In this document: positions 44,361 through 51,960 of the stretch, in pieces | How the letters are laid out: the number at the start of each line of letters is the position of its first letter | How positions within the stretch are numbered: the first letter of the stretch is position 1 | Notes under the pieces: generated by a model | What the model saw: the letters and a program-made list of their open reading frames with translations, nothing else | Told to the model about the DNA's origin: nothing | Databases searched by the model: none | Program-made: the position numbers and the translations under genes | From: an uncultured Parolsenella sp. | Lineage (GTDB): Bacteria; Actinomycetota; Coriobacteriia; Coriobacteriales; Atopobiaceae | Length of the DNA: 64,000 nucleotides | Assembly: GCF_934660935.1 (NCBI RefSeq) | Contig: NZ_CAKUIH010000002.1 | Location: forward strand, 62,001-126,000 | Reading direction: 5' to 3'

Positions 44361-44381
44361 GGACAGTCCCTTTTGCAGGTT
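44349..44381. repeat. GGGACWGTCCC palindrome P5 (CCTGCAAAA arm type)
   Basis: Perfect 16-bp arms around a single central A. Confidence 0.9.
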
Positions 44382-44390
44382 GCAAAACGA

Positions 44391-44423
44391 AACCTGAAAT
44401 AGGGACTGTCCCTTTTTCAGGTT
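44391..44423. repeat. GGGACWGTCCC palindrome P6 (CCTGAAA arm type)
   Basis: 16-bp arms with one mismatch around a central T, 10 bases after P5. The two stand between divergent genes. Confidence 0.88.
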
Positions 44424-44467
44424 CTGAGGGGCGAGGGACTGGAGAGGCAATGGCGGAGGGCGGAGTC

Positions 44468-44767
44468 ATGCGTGCGTGTGTGGCCGCGATCATGGGTGTG
44501 GCGCTGGCTATCGCTGGTCCCTATGCGTTCACGGGGATCGAGGCCACCTGGCAGAAGATCGTGCTTCTCTCGCTCATCCTCGCCTGCGTGGCCATTCTCG
44601 TCACGACCACCGTCCTCTCGATGGTGGCGGAGATGTGCGCTCGTTGTGACTCTCACGCCGAGAGGCGCGTGATGCTGCTCTCCGATGTCTTTCTCTTCTC
44701 GGGCGCGGTAATGATGCTCGTCACGTTCGTCTTCGCGTTCGTCTTCGCCATCGTTCGCCTGGCATAG
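44468..44767 (+). CDS. Small integral membrane protein
   Basis: 99 residues with three hydrophobic segments (near 3-20, 30-53 and 73-97) and a short polar loop containing CARCDSHAERR. No family recognised. ATG 44468 is preferred because GGAGGG lies seven bases upstream; ATG 44450 would add six residues with a poorly spaced site. It sits directly after palindromes P5 and P6. Confidence 0.55.
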   Translation: MRACVAAIMGVALAIAGPYAFTGIEATWQKIVLLSLILACVAILVTTTVLSMVAEMCARCDSHAERRVMLLSDVFLFSGAVMMLVTFVFAFVFAIVRLA

Positions 44768-45068
44768 GCTTCGCCGTTCCGCTGCGGCGGCGGCTTGTCG
44801 CTGCGCCTGCCCACGCCGGGGCTCCCTGCGCCGGGCCCCGTGCCATGCCTGCCCGCGGCGCGCCCCCGCACCGCGCGACGCTCGACCGTGCGCGCAACCG
44901 TTGCCGCACCCGCGGCGTGAGCATCCGCTTGTTGCATGAATGAATGCCGAATGCAGTTCATCCTCATCACAAAATGACTACGGCATAGCGAACAACTAGC
45001 CATCTAGCTGCAGATTTCTGTAAGAACTCGGTACTTTTCGCTCTCGTGTCAGCATCGCTCGCTATAAT
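44768..45068 (+). promoter_or_regulatory. Region upstream of fba with a -10 box
   Basis: No gene seen. The first 150 bases are GC-rich with loose repeats and the rest is AT-richer. TATAAT at 45063-45068 is a perfect -10 box, but no clear -35 box stands 16-18 bases upstream. Confidence 0.35.
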
Positions 45069-45114
45069 CCGATTCAGTTAGTGTTTGTTGCTCATCAAGC
45101 AATGGAGGAAAGAC

Positions 45115-45987
45115 ATGCTCGTTAACGCTACGCACATGCTCCAGTCCGCCGAGAAGGGCCACTACGGCCTTGGCGCGTTCAACACCAACAACATCGAGTG
45201 GACCTACGGCATCCTCACCGCCGCCGAGGAGCTCCAGAGCCCGCTCATCATCCAGTGCACCGCTGGTGCCGCCAAGTGGATGACCAGCTTCAAGCTCTGC
45301 CACGACGTTGTTGTCGACATGATGGACACCCTGAACATCACCGTGCCCGTCTGCCTCCACCTCGATCACGGCTCCTACGAGGACTGCTTCAAGGCCATCG
45401 AGGCCGGCTTCTCCTCCATCATGTATGACGGCTCCCACGAGAAGGACTTCGAGACCAACCTCGAGCGCACCGCTGAGCTCGTGAAGCTCGCCCACTCCAA
45501 GGGCCTCTCCATCGAGGCTGAGGTCGGTGGCATTGGTGGCGTCGAGGACGGCGTTGCCTCTGAGGGTGAGCTCGCTGACCCCGATCAGTGCAAGCAGATC
45601 GCTGACCTCGGTGTTGACTTCCTCGCCTGCGGCATCGGCAACATCCACGGCCTCTACCCGGCCGACTGGAAGGGCCTCTCCTTCGATCAGCTTGCCGCCA
45701 TCAAGGCAAAGACCGGCGACCTGCCCCTCGTTCTCCACGGTGGCACCGGCATCCCCGTCGACCAGGTCCAGAAGGCCGTCTCCATGGGCATCTGCAAGGT
45801 CAACGTCAACACTGACCTCCAGGTCGTCTTCGCCAAGGGCGTTCGTGAGTACGTCGAGGCTGGCAAGGATCAGCAGGGCAAGGGCTACGATCCGCGCAAG
45901 ATGCTGAAGCCTGGTCGCGACGCCATCGTCGAGCGCACCAAGGAGCTCATCCGCGAGTTCGGCTCTGACGGCAAGGCTTGGAACTAA
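45115..45987 (+). CDS. fba: Class II fructose-bisphosphate aldolase
   Basis: 290 residues. Zinc-dependent aldolase of glycolysis that splits fructose 1,6-bisphosphate. Zinc and substrate residues appear in CLHLDHGSYEDC near residue 79, YDGSHEKDFETN, ACGIGNIHGLYP and LVLHGGTGIP. The C-terminal KVNVNTDLQ motif fits. The closely related tagatose-bisphosphate aldolase is an alternative specificity. GGAGG precedes ATG 45115. It is monocistronic with a terminator. Confidence 0.92.
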   Translation: MLVNATHMLQSAEKGHYGLGAFNTNNIEWTYGILTAAEELQSPLIIQCTAGAAKWMTSFKLCHDVVVDMMDTLNITVPVCLHLDHGSYEDCFKAIEAGFSSIMYDGSHEKDFETNLERTAELVKLAHSKGLSIEAEVGGIGGVEDGVASEGELADPDQCKQIADLGVDFLACGIGNIHGLYPADWKGLSFDQLAAIKAKTGDLPLVLHGGTGIPVDQVQKAVSMGICKVNVNTDLQVVFAKGVREYVEAGKDQQGKGYDPRKMLKPGRDAIVERTKELIREFGSDGKAWN

Positions 45988-46026
45988 CGCCTCTTCGCAG
46001 ACGCCTAGCGGCTGATGACGTGATTG

Positions 46027-46060
46027 GAGCCCGTCCGGATTGTCCGGGCGGGCTCTCTGC
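46027..46060 (+). terminator. Terminator after fba
   Basis: 12-bp stem GAGCCCGTCCGG/CCGGGCGGGCTC with one wobble pair and a 5-nt loop, followed by TCT. Confidence 0.7.
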
Positions 46061-46069
46061 GTCCTTGTC

Positions 46070-46084
46070 GGCACGTAAAGTGCC
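46070..46084. promoter_or_regulatory. Palindrome upstream of map
   Basis: GGCAC-GTAAA-GTGCC, 31 bases before the map start, overlapping a possible weak promoter (TTGTCG ... CATACT). Confidence 0.3.
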
Positions 46085-46114
46085 ATACTTACCTGCAGAC
46101 GAAAGGAGTTAACC

Positions 46115-46999
46115 ATGTATGACAACGATCCGGTTCCCGGACGTAACGACCTCTGCTGGTGCGGTAGCGGCAAGAAGTACAAGAAGTGCCACGCTCGAAT
46201 CGACGAGCGTCTGCAGGAGTGCTACAACGCCGGTATGGAAGTCATCGTCCGCCGCCTGCTAAAGACGCCGGAAGACATCGAGGGCATCAAGCGCTCTGCC
46301 GCCATCAACATCGGCGTGCTTGACATGGTGGGGGAGCGCATCCACGCCGGTGTCAGCACTGCCGAGGTGGACAAGTGGATTTATGACTACACCGTCGAGC
46401 ACGGCGGTACCCCGGCGGACCTCAATTACGAGGGCTTCCCCAACAGCGTTTGCACCTCCATCAACGACGTGGTGTGCCACGGTATCCCCAGCGAGGGGGA
46501 CATTCTCAAGGACGGTGACATCGTCAACGTCGACTGCTCCACGATTCTCGACGGCTATTACTCTGATTCGAGCCGCATGTTCTGCATCGGCGAGGTCTCG
46601 CCTGAGCGTCAGAAGCTCGTTGACGTAACACGCGAGAGTGTCCAGCGTGGCCTTGCCCAGGTGAAGCCCTGGAACACGTTGGGCGACATGGCTCATGCCG
46701 TCCAGAGCTACGTGGAGGAGAACGGCTTTAGCGTTGTACGCGAGTTTGGCGGTCACGGCATTGGCAACGCGTTTCACGAGGATCCGTTCGTATCGCACGT
46801 CGGCGAGCCGGGGGAGGGCGTCGTGCTTGCTCCGGGCATGTGCTTCACGATCGAGCCGATGGTCAACGCCGGCGGTGCGGATATCGACATGGACGATCCC
46901 AATGGCTGGACCGTGCGCACGGCCGATGGTTCGGATTCTGCCCAGTGGGAGGTCCAGCTTGTCGTGACCGAGGACGGCTACGAGCTCCTTAGCTGGTAG
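46115..46999 (+). CDS. map: Methionine aminopeptidase with N-terminal SEC-C zinc motif
   Basis: Removes the initiator Met from new proteins. The 294-residue protein starts with a SEC-C motif (PGRNDLCWCGSGKKYKKCH, with Cys14, Cys16, Cys25 and His26), thought to bind zinc and help ribosome docking. The type I peptidase domain follows, with metal ligands in VNVDCS, DSSRMF, FGGHGIGNAFHEDP, TIEPMV and WEVQLVVTEDG. AAAGGAG precedes the ATG. Confidence 0.95.
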   Translation: MYDNDPVPGRNDLCWCGSGKKYKKCHARIDERLQECYNAGMEVIVRRLLKTPEDIEGIKRSAAINIGVLDMVGERIHAGVSTAEVDKWIYDYTVEHGGTPADLNYEGFPNSVCTSINDVVCHGIPSEGDILKDGDIVNVDCSTILDGYYSDSSRMFCIGEVSPERQKLVDVTRESVQRGLAQVKPWNTLGDMAHAVQSYVEENGFSVVREFGGHGIGNAFHEDPFVSHVGEPGEGVVLAPGMCFTIEPMVNAGGADIDMDDPNGWTVRTADGSDSAQWEVQLVVTEDGYELLSW

Positions 47000-47048
47000 G
47001 CTTACTTTCGGCGTTCGCGAGGCGGGGCAAGCTGGCGACGCGCCATGA

Positions 47049-47060
47049 TAAAACGTTTTA
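47049..47060. other. 12-bp perfect palindrome
   Basis: TAAAACGTTTTA, directly before the two-way terminator. On the minus strand it supplies a T-rich tail. Confidence 0.35.
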
Positions 47061-47065
47061 AGACG

Positions 47066-47151
47066 AAGCCGACGGGAAGCTTGCGCGTCGAACGGGGCCG
47101 TCTCTCCTCTGGAGGATAGCCCCATCGGTGCGCGGCTTCCCGCCGGCTTTT
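47066..47151. terminator. Two-way terminator between map and the AIM24-like gene
   Basis: 15-bp imperfect stem (47066-47080 with 47135-47149, core CGGGAAGC/GCTTCCCG) with inner GGGGC/GCCCC pairing; TTTT on the plus side. Confidence 0.65.
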
Positions 47152-47173
47152 GCGTGCATCCGCGGACGCGCCG

Positions 47174-47977
47174 CTATGCACCCGTGGACGCTCCGCTGAC
47201 GTGGCCAGCGGCGACGGGCGCGAACATGATCCTGCCGGTACCACGGTAGACGTTAACGAGCCCCTCGCCCGAGGCAGCGGAGCCGATGAGCGACTTCGTG
47301 GTGCGCTCGACGGTGAACTGAAGCGTGGGCGACCAAGCGATGGCGAGGGAACCGTCAATCTTGATGACGTCATCGTAGAGATCGGCGATGATGAGCTCCT
47401 CCCTGGGAACAGACGACTCAAGGGCGACAAGGCCATTTCCATAGAGACCGAGGTTGAAGAGGCCCTCGCCACCCGCGATGGCGGCAGAGGGACGTGAAAT
47501 CATCTCTGCCCTGTGAGTGAGGGAGGCGTCGCTGGAGAGATAGGCGCCGTCTTCGATGATGATGCCGCCGTTCCAATCCGTCACGTCCTCTAGCAGGATG
47601 AACTTGTAGGTGGGCTCGAGGGTGACGATGCCGGTCCCCTCGTACTCGGGCTTGATCGCGGACTCGCCTGTGACGGAGCCGCGGACGAGCTTGCGGGCGA
47701 AGTCGCCTGCGCCGCGAATGCCGGTCCTCGGCTGGACGTCGCCGCTCATCCATTGCATGGCGCCCGCCTGCATGGAGACGCAGTGCGAGGGGAACCTGTC
47801 GAGGTGGCAGACGAGCTGACGACGCCTTACGTTCATCTTGGAGGCGAAGTAGGCGAGCTGGGCCTCGTGGGGGTTGACGCTCATGTCGCTCTGGTACTCA
47901 ATCACCGAGTACCCGCCGCGCTCCGCGGTGAGCTTTACGTTTTGTCCATCGGTGAAGTTGAAGAATCTGACGGTCAT
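47174..47977 (-). CDS. AIM24 family protein
   Basis: 267 residues of the AIM24/TIGR00266 family, a beta-rich fold with repeated GxG turns (LVRGSVTGESAI, GGEGLFNLGLYGNG, ASGEGLVNVYRGTG). The molecular role in bacteria is unknown; the name comes from a yeast mitochondrial protein. There is no signal peptide. GGAG precedes ATG 47977. It is a single gene, convergent with map. Confidence 0.85.
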   Translation of the reverse strand: MTVRFFNFTDGQNVKLTAERGGYSVIEYQSDMSVNPHEAQLAYFASKMNVRRRQLVCHLDRFPSHCVSMQAGAMQWMSGDVQPRTGIRGAGDFARKLVRGSVTGESAIKPEYEGTGIVTLEPTYKFILLEDVTDWNGGIIIEDGAYLSSDASLTHRAEMISRPSAAIAGGEGLFNLGLYGNGLVALESSVPREELIIADLYDDVIKIDGSLAIAWSPTLQFTVERTTKSLIGSAASGEGLVNVYRGTGRIMFAPVAAGHVSGASTGA

Positions 47978-48123
47978 GGCTGCTCCAAATCTATAAGGTC
48001 CTGCTTGCGAGCTTGGGTTTGTTGGCGGGCTTTTGGCCGACGTCTTAATTGTATGCAGAGCATCTGGGCCCCGTGTCTCATTTTTTGTCTCCGGTGATGA
48101 GTCGCGGTGGCGGCACCCGTACC

Positions 48124-48798
48124 CTAACCGGCAAGGTCCTCCCAGTGCTGATAGGCGGCGTCATAGGGGTCATCGCACCCGAGCCAGCGAAAGTAATCCT
48201 CCGCGGTGTCCGCGTAGTCATCCGGCGAGTCATAGTCATAGGGGGACTCATACGTGGGAGCGGCGGTCTTGACCTTTTCTCCCGATGCATCCCTATTGGG
48301 CAGGCCCCAGTAGCCTTCCCAATAGTTCCTGCCTGTGTTCCACTTCGCGACGTTGATGACTTCCCCGTCGCGAACGGTTGCCGAAAACAGGACGTCGTGG
48401 AGCCCGTTCGTCGAGTACCAGTAGTAGGTGACGCCACCATCAAACAAACCACCGTCGATGACCTCGCCCGTGCGCTCAGGGGCGCCGAGCCAGGTCTTGT
48501 CGAGGAGCCCTGCGGGCATGCCCTTCCAGGGGAGAGAGTCCTCTACCGGGGTGCCATCAGGCGAGGTGGTGGGCAGCGTGGCGGCGGGTGTGGTGGCTTC
48601 TGTGATCGCGGGTGCAGTGGTTGCCGGCGGGGGAGTGGTGGCGGCAGCGGAGACGGACGGCGGCACCGTCAGGGGAGCGCTCTGCCTCTTCGGAGCCTTC
48701 TTCTCGCAGCCTGCTATGAGGACTAGGATGGCCATGACGACGCAAAGGCCAAATAGCCAGCCGGTCTTACCTTGTTTCTGCGAACTCGCTGCCACCAT
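48124..48798 (-). CDS. Lipoprotein with Thr/Pro-rich linker
   Basis: 224 residues. The hydrophobic signal ends in the lipobox LIAGC with Cys31, so it should be anchored to the outer face of the membrane. A Thr/Ala/Pro-rich stretch (about residues 40-80) acts as a flexible spacer. A Tyr/Trp-rich globular part follows (TYYWYSTNGLHDVLF, NYWEGYWGLPN). The family is not recognised. Start 48798 follows GAAGGGAGTG; a longer frame to 48858 is less likely. Confidence 0.75.
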   Translation of the reverse strand: MVAASSQKQGKTGWLFGLCVVMAILVLIAGCEKKAPKRQSAPLTVPPSVSAAATTPPPATTAPAITEATTPAATLPTTSPDGTPVEDSLPWKGMPAGLLDKTWLGAPERTGEVIDGGLFDGGVTYYWYSTNGLHDVLFSATVRDGEVINVAKWNTGRNYWEGYWGLPNRDASGEKVKTAAPTYESPYDYDSPDDYADTAEDYFRWLGCDDPYDAAYQHWEDLAG

Positions 48799-48954
48799 CA
48801 CTCCCTTCGCCCTTTTTGTGGGAGCATACCGCGCCTTTCGGACACTAATTCGGTGCATGCTAACCGGGGCTTTGTGGATCTAAGACATCAATTCCTGTCG
48901 GTCGCGAATGGCTTTGCAAGCCGTATCTGATTTTTCGAGACGTGTTGCCGCAGT

Positions 48955-49037
48955 CAGAGCATCCAGGCTGAATTCGCTAGGAGTTTCAGTCGCAATCAGA
49001 GCATCTGGACCGTTTTTTTGCTAGGAGTTTCAATCGC
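48955..49037. repeat. Duplicated segment over the 3' end of ogt
   Basis: GCTAGGAGTTTCARTCGC occurs at 48976-48993 and 49020-49037, and CAGAGCATCYRG at 48955 and 48997, giving a period of 42-44. The copies encode similar peptide tails (TETPS and IETPS) on the minus strand. A related CAGAGCATCTGGGCC stands near 48058. Confidence 0.65.
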
Positions 49038-49553
49038 CTCAGACCTCGCGCCGCGCGACATCGCAACGCCCTCTAGCTCGAGCAGGGCAACTTTCGCCTC
49101 AAGGCCGCCACCAAATCCCGTAAGGCTGCCGTTCGCGCCGATGACGCGATGGCAAGGGATGATGATGCCGAGCGGGTTTGCGCCAACGGCGCCACCCACA
49201 GCCCTGGCGGACGTTCGCTTGCCACGATTCTCGCCAACTCTCTCGGCGACCCAACCGTACGTGACCGTCTCACCGTAGGGGATGGCTGCCAGGACCTCCC
49301 AGACGCTGAGCTGGAAGGCTGTGCCCTCGGGGTCGAGCGGTAACTCAGCGGGGTTTGGTCGCTCTCCTGCGAAGTACCTTGTCAGCCAATCTCGAGCCTG
49401 GTCGAAGATGGGCGTATGGCTGCGTTGGCTGGTTTCCGGAGTTTTCGTTCCCTGCCTTCCCGTTGTGAACAGGCATGAACGCAACCTCTCGCCGTCCTCG
49501 CTCCCGAGCACGAGCGACCCTACGGGAGATTCACTTAACAACGAGGTGAGCAC
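48996..49553 (-). CDS. ogt: Methylated-DNA--protein-cysteine methyltransferase
   Basis: Suicide repair enzyme for O6-methylguanine. The active site is IIPCHRVIGANGSLTGFGGG near residue 140, with the DNA-binding helix GTAFQLSVWEVLAAIPYGET before it. I prefer the GTG start at 49553, with AAGGAGA upstream (185 residues). ATG 49622 would add 23 residues but has no ribosome site. The last 14 codons look like a duplicated tail, because a second in-frame-like copy follows the stop. Confidence 0.9.
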   Translation of the reverse strand: MLTSLLSESPVGSLVLGSEDGERLRSCLFTTGRQGTKTPETSQRSHTPIFDQARDWLTRYFAGERPNPAELPLDPEGTAFQLSVWEVLAAIPYGETVTYGWVAERVGENRGKRTSARAVGGAVGANPLGIIIPCHRVIGANGSLTGFGGGLEAKVALLELEGVAMSRGARSEAIETPSKKTVQML

Positions 49554-49670
49554 GGGTGTCTCCTTCGTGTCTGCCTGCTTGCGCGAACGGATGGCATCTG
49601 GTTGAGAAGATTGTTTTCGCATCCGAAGGCTTTGGCCATGACGTCTTTGGGCTCAGATATTGTCCGGAAT

Positions 49671-49967
49671 CTACTTGCGCGTGGACTTGTGGGTGAGATG
49701 CCAGCCGCCGCAATAGGGGCAGCGATAGGTGTGGAGGTCGCGAGACCCATGGCGCTCGCAGTCGCGAATCGCGAGTTTGGCCTCGCTTTCGCTCGAATAG
49801 CGCTTCTTGCGTTCGCACGCCTTGTGGCGGAGCTGGGCTTCGCGCTGCTGCGCCGCCTGCTCGCGGCGGGCGTCCTCGCGTTCGAACGTGCTCGCAAGTT
49901 GATCGCCGAGGCTCGCCTCGAAGGCGCTACGCTGCGCCTTGAGCGCCGATTTCTTGTGGCTTCCCAT
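49671..49967 (-). CDS. Small basic protein with C-terminal zinc ribbon
   Basis: 98 residues: a charged, helical N-terminal part with many Gln, Arg and Glu, then KKRYSSESEAKLAIRDC and the likely zinc site YRCPYCGGWHLTHK (two Cys and two His). AGGAGGTG lies four bases before ATG 49967, a strong support. The same frame runs on upstream to 50573 but overlaps rlmH antisense; I reject that part. Function unknown; nucleic-acid binding is plausible. Confidence 0.75.
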   Translation of the reverse strand: MGSHKKSALKAQRSAFEASLGDQLASTFEREDARREQAAQQREAQLRHKACERKKRYSSESEAKLAIRDCERHGSRDLHTYRCPYCGGWHLTHKSTRK

Positions 49968-50099
49968 CTCCACCTCCTGTGGGACAATTTGTTGCGAACA
50001 AGGGCATTGTCCCACTTTGAGGATTCGCGCGTCCGCGCGCACTCGCCAACCGGACTGTCCCTCAATATGTATATATGTAAGGGAATGTAAGGGAGTCTC

Positions 50100-50570
50100 A
50101 TGCGCTATACGGTCGTCGCTGTCGGCAAGCTCAAGGAGCGCTTCTGGCGTGATGCCTGCGCCGAGTATACGAAGCGCCTGGGCGCCTATGGCAAGGTCGA
50201 GATTCGTGAGGTGGCGGATATCGACCCGGCTCGCGCGGGTGGAGTCGAGGCGAGTCGCTCGCGCGAGGGCGAGGAGATCCTCTCTGTGATTCCCGAGCGC
50301 AGCCACGTGATTCTCCTGGCGATTGATGGCAAGCAGCGTTCGAGCGAGGCCTTCTCGGAACACCTTGACGAGCTTGCCCTCCGGGGCAAGAGCGACCTCA
50401 CGTTTGTGATTGGTGGCTCGGATGGCGTCTCGCCCGATGTTCGCTCCCGTGCTGACGAGACGTTCTCCTTTGGCCCCATCACCCTGCCGCACAACCTCGC
50501 GCGCGTGGTCCTGCTCGAGCAGGTCTATCGTGCCTGCAAGATTAGCCGCGGAGAGCCGTATCACAAATAA
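50100..50570 (+). CDS. rlmH: 23S rRNA pseudouridine-1915 N3-methyltransferase RlmH
   Basis: 156-residue SPOUT methyltransferase that modifies helix 69 of 23S rRNA on assembled ribosomes. The knot region shows LLAIDGKQRSSEAFSEHL, FVIGGSDGVSPDV and the conserved C-terminal ARVVLLEQVYRACKISRGEPYHK segment. AAGGGAG precedes the ATG. The length is standard. Its promoter region overlaps that of the divergent zinc-ribbon gene. Confidence 0.96.
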   Translation: MRYTVVAVGKLKERFWRDACAEYTKRLGAYGKVEIREVADIDPARAGGVEASRSREGEEILSVIPERSHVILLAIDGKQRSSEAFSEHLDELALRGKSDLTFVIGGSDGVSPDVRSRADETFSFGPITLPHNLARVVLLEQVYRACKISRGEPYHK

Positions 50571-50622
50571 CATGCTTGTTTACCTGCGGCTTTAGGAAAA
50601 TCCAAAGTCTAATACTTCACTC

Positions 50623-50674
50623 TTGCGTGACTGTGCATACTGTGTATATACTGTGCTTAACAGATATACACAGT
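50623..50674 (+). promoter_or_regulatory. Promoter and operator of the GntR-ABC operon
   Basis: TTGCGT (50623-50628), 17 bases, TATACT (50646-50651). ACTGTGTATAT (50639-50649) and ATATACACAGT (50664-50674) form a perfect 11-bp inverted repeat that covers the -10 box. ACTGTG also recurs near 50630 and 50650. It is a likely site for repression by the GntR protein encoded next. Confidence 0.7.
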
Positions 50675-50685
50675 AAGGACGGCGC

Positions 50686-51066
50686 ATGGACATCATCCTT
50701 TCCAAATCGAGCGATAAGCCAATCTACGAGCAGATCTCCTCGCAGATAAAGTCGCAGGTTCTTTCTGGGGCTCTTGCGGCGGGGGAGAGGTTGCCCTCCA
50801 TTCGCGCCCTCGCGGACGGTTTGGGCGTGAGCGTCATCACCACCAAGCGTGCCTATGCGGATCTCGAGGCGGTCGGCCTGATCGAAACGGTCCAGGGCAA
50901 GGGCTGCTTTGTCTCCGAGAAGAACCGCGAGCTCCTGCGCGAGGAACGCCAGAAACACGTCGAGACGCTCCTCTCGCGGGCATGCGTCGAGGCGATGGAC
51001 GTCGGGCTAACCCGCCGGGAGCTACATGACTTGCTCGACCTCATGGCGCCGGAATCCCTCGACTAG
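50686..51066 (+). CDS. GntR-family (YtrA type) transcriptional regulator
   Basis: 126 residues. The winged helix (PIYEQISSQIKSQVLSGAL to GLIETVQGKGCFV, residues 12-76) is followed by a short helical tail, the YtrA subfamily layout that often represses an adjacent ABC transporter operon. An 11-bp inverted repeat lies in its promoter. The ABC genes follow after 12 bases. Confidence 0.93.
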   Translation: MDIILSKSSDKPIYEQISSQIKSQVLSGALAAGERLPSIRALADGLGVSVITTKRAYADLEAVGLIETVQGKGCFVSEKNRELLREERQKHVETLLSRACVEAMDVGLTRRELHDLLDLMAPESLD

Positions 51067-51078
51067 AAAGGTGTGACG

Positions 51079-51960
51079 ATGACAAACCTGCTTGAAATGC
51101 GCGACATATGCCGTCGCGTGAATGACTCCTTTGCCCTTGACGGCGTTAGCCTGACGGTGGGAGAGGGCGAGGTCGTGGGCCTCGTGGGGGCGAATGGTGC
51201 CGGTAAGACCACGACGATTCGCGCCGCCCTCGGTCTTCTGCCCCTTGACTCCGGTGAGCTAAGCCTGTTCGGCAATGCGTTCGGCGCCCACGCCTCGAGC
51301 GAGTGCCAGAGAGACGTTCGCTCTCGCGTGGGCGTGGTGCTTGACGGGTGCCCGTTCCCTAGAGACCACACCGTCCGGCAATCCGCGGCTTGCGTATCGG
51401 CCGCGTATGGATCCTGGGATCAAGCTCGCTTCGAGGGCCTGTGTGCGGAGTATGGCCTCGGCCTCAAGACCAAGGTGAAGGACCTCTCGCGTGGCATGGG
51501 GATGAAGCTGCAGCTTGCGGTGGCATTCTCGCACGAAGCCGAGCTGCTGATTCTCGATGAGGCGACGGCTGGCCTTGACCCCATCGCTCGCGACGAAGTC
51601 CTTGACCAGTTCCGCGCGTTCGCAAGCGAGGAGGGCCATGGCGTGCTGCTCTCGAGCCACATCACGACGGACCTGGAGCGTATCGCGGACCGCGTGGTGG
51701 CGATCGATGGGGGACGGATTCTCTTTGATGTCGCCCGAGAGGACATCACGGACACTGCTGGCGTGGCGCGATGCGCCCAGGCCCAGCTTGGCGAGGTCCT
51801 ATCCTGCGTTGTCGGCGCCCGAGTGATCCGACGCGAGTTTGCCTGTGACGTTCTCGTGCCCAATCGCTTCGAGTTCGCCGAGGCCTTTCCCGACATCCCC
51901 TGCGATCACGCAAGCATTGACGATTACCTGCACTTCTTCCTGAAGGGGGAGACCCGATGA
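51079..51960 (+). CDS. ABC transporter ATP-binding protein
   Basis: 293 residues. Walker A is GANGAGKTTTIRA near residue 37, the signature LSRGMGMKLQ, and Walker B LLILDEATAGLDP near 157. A C-terminal extension is typical of ABC-2 exporters. ATG 51079 has AAAGG seven bases upstream; GTG 51073 is too close to it. It overlaps the permease gene by four bases (ATGA). Together with the YtrA-like regulator it suggests an exporter for peptide-like or cell-envelope-active compounds. Confidence 0.93.
   Translation: MTNLLEMRDICRRVNDSFALDGVSLTVGEGEVVGLVGANGAGKTTTIRAALGLLPLDSGELSLFGNAFGAHASSECQRDVRSRVGVVLDGCPFPRDHTVRQSAACVSAAYGSWDQARFEGLCAEYGLGLKTKVKDLSRGMGMKLQLAVAFSHEAELLILDEATAGLDPIARDEVLDQFRAFASEEGHGVLLSSHITTDLERIADRVVAIDGGRILFDVAREDITDTAGVARCAQAQLGEVLSCVVGARVIRREFACDVLVPNRFEFAEAFPDIPCDHASIDDYLHFFLKGETR

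Noticed and set aside
48955..49037. CRISPR-like spaced repeats ending GTTTCARTC
   Set aside because: There are only two degenerate copies, they overlap the ogt coding end, and no cas gene is present.
49968..50573. N-terminal extension of the small zinc-ribbon gene up to 50573
   Set aside because: It would run antisense through rlmH, and a strong ribosome site stands right before ATG 49967.
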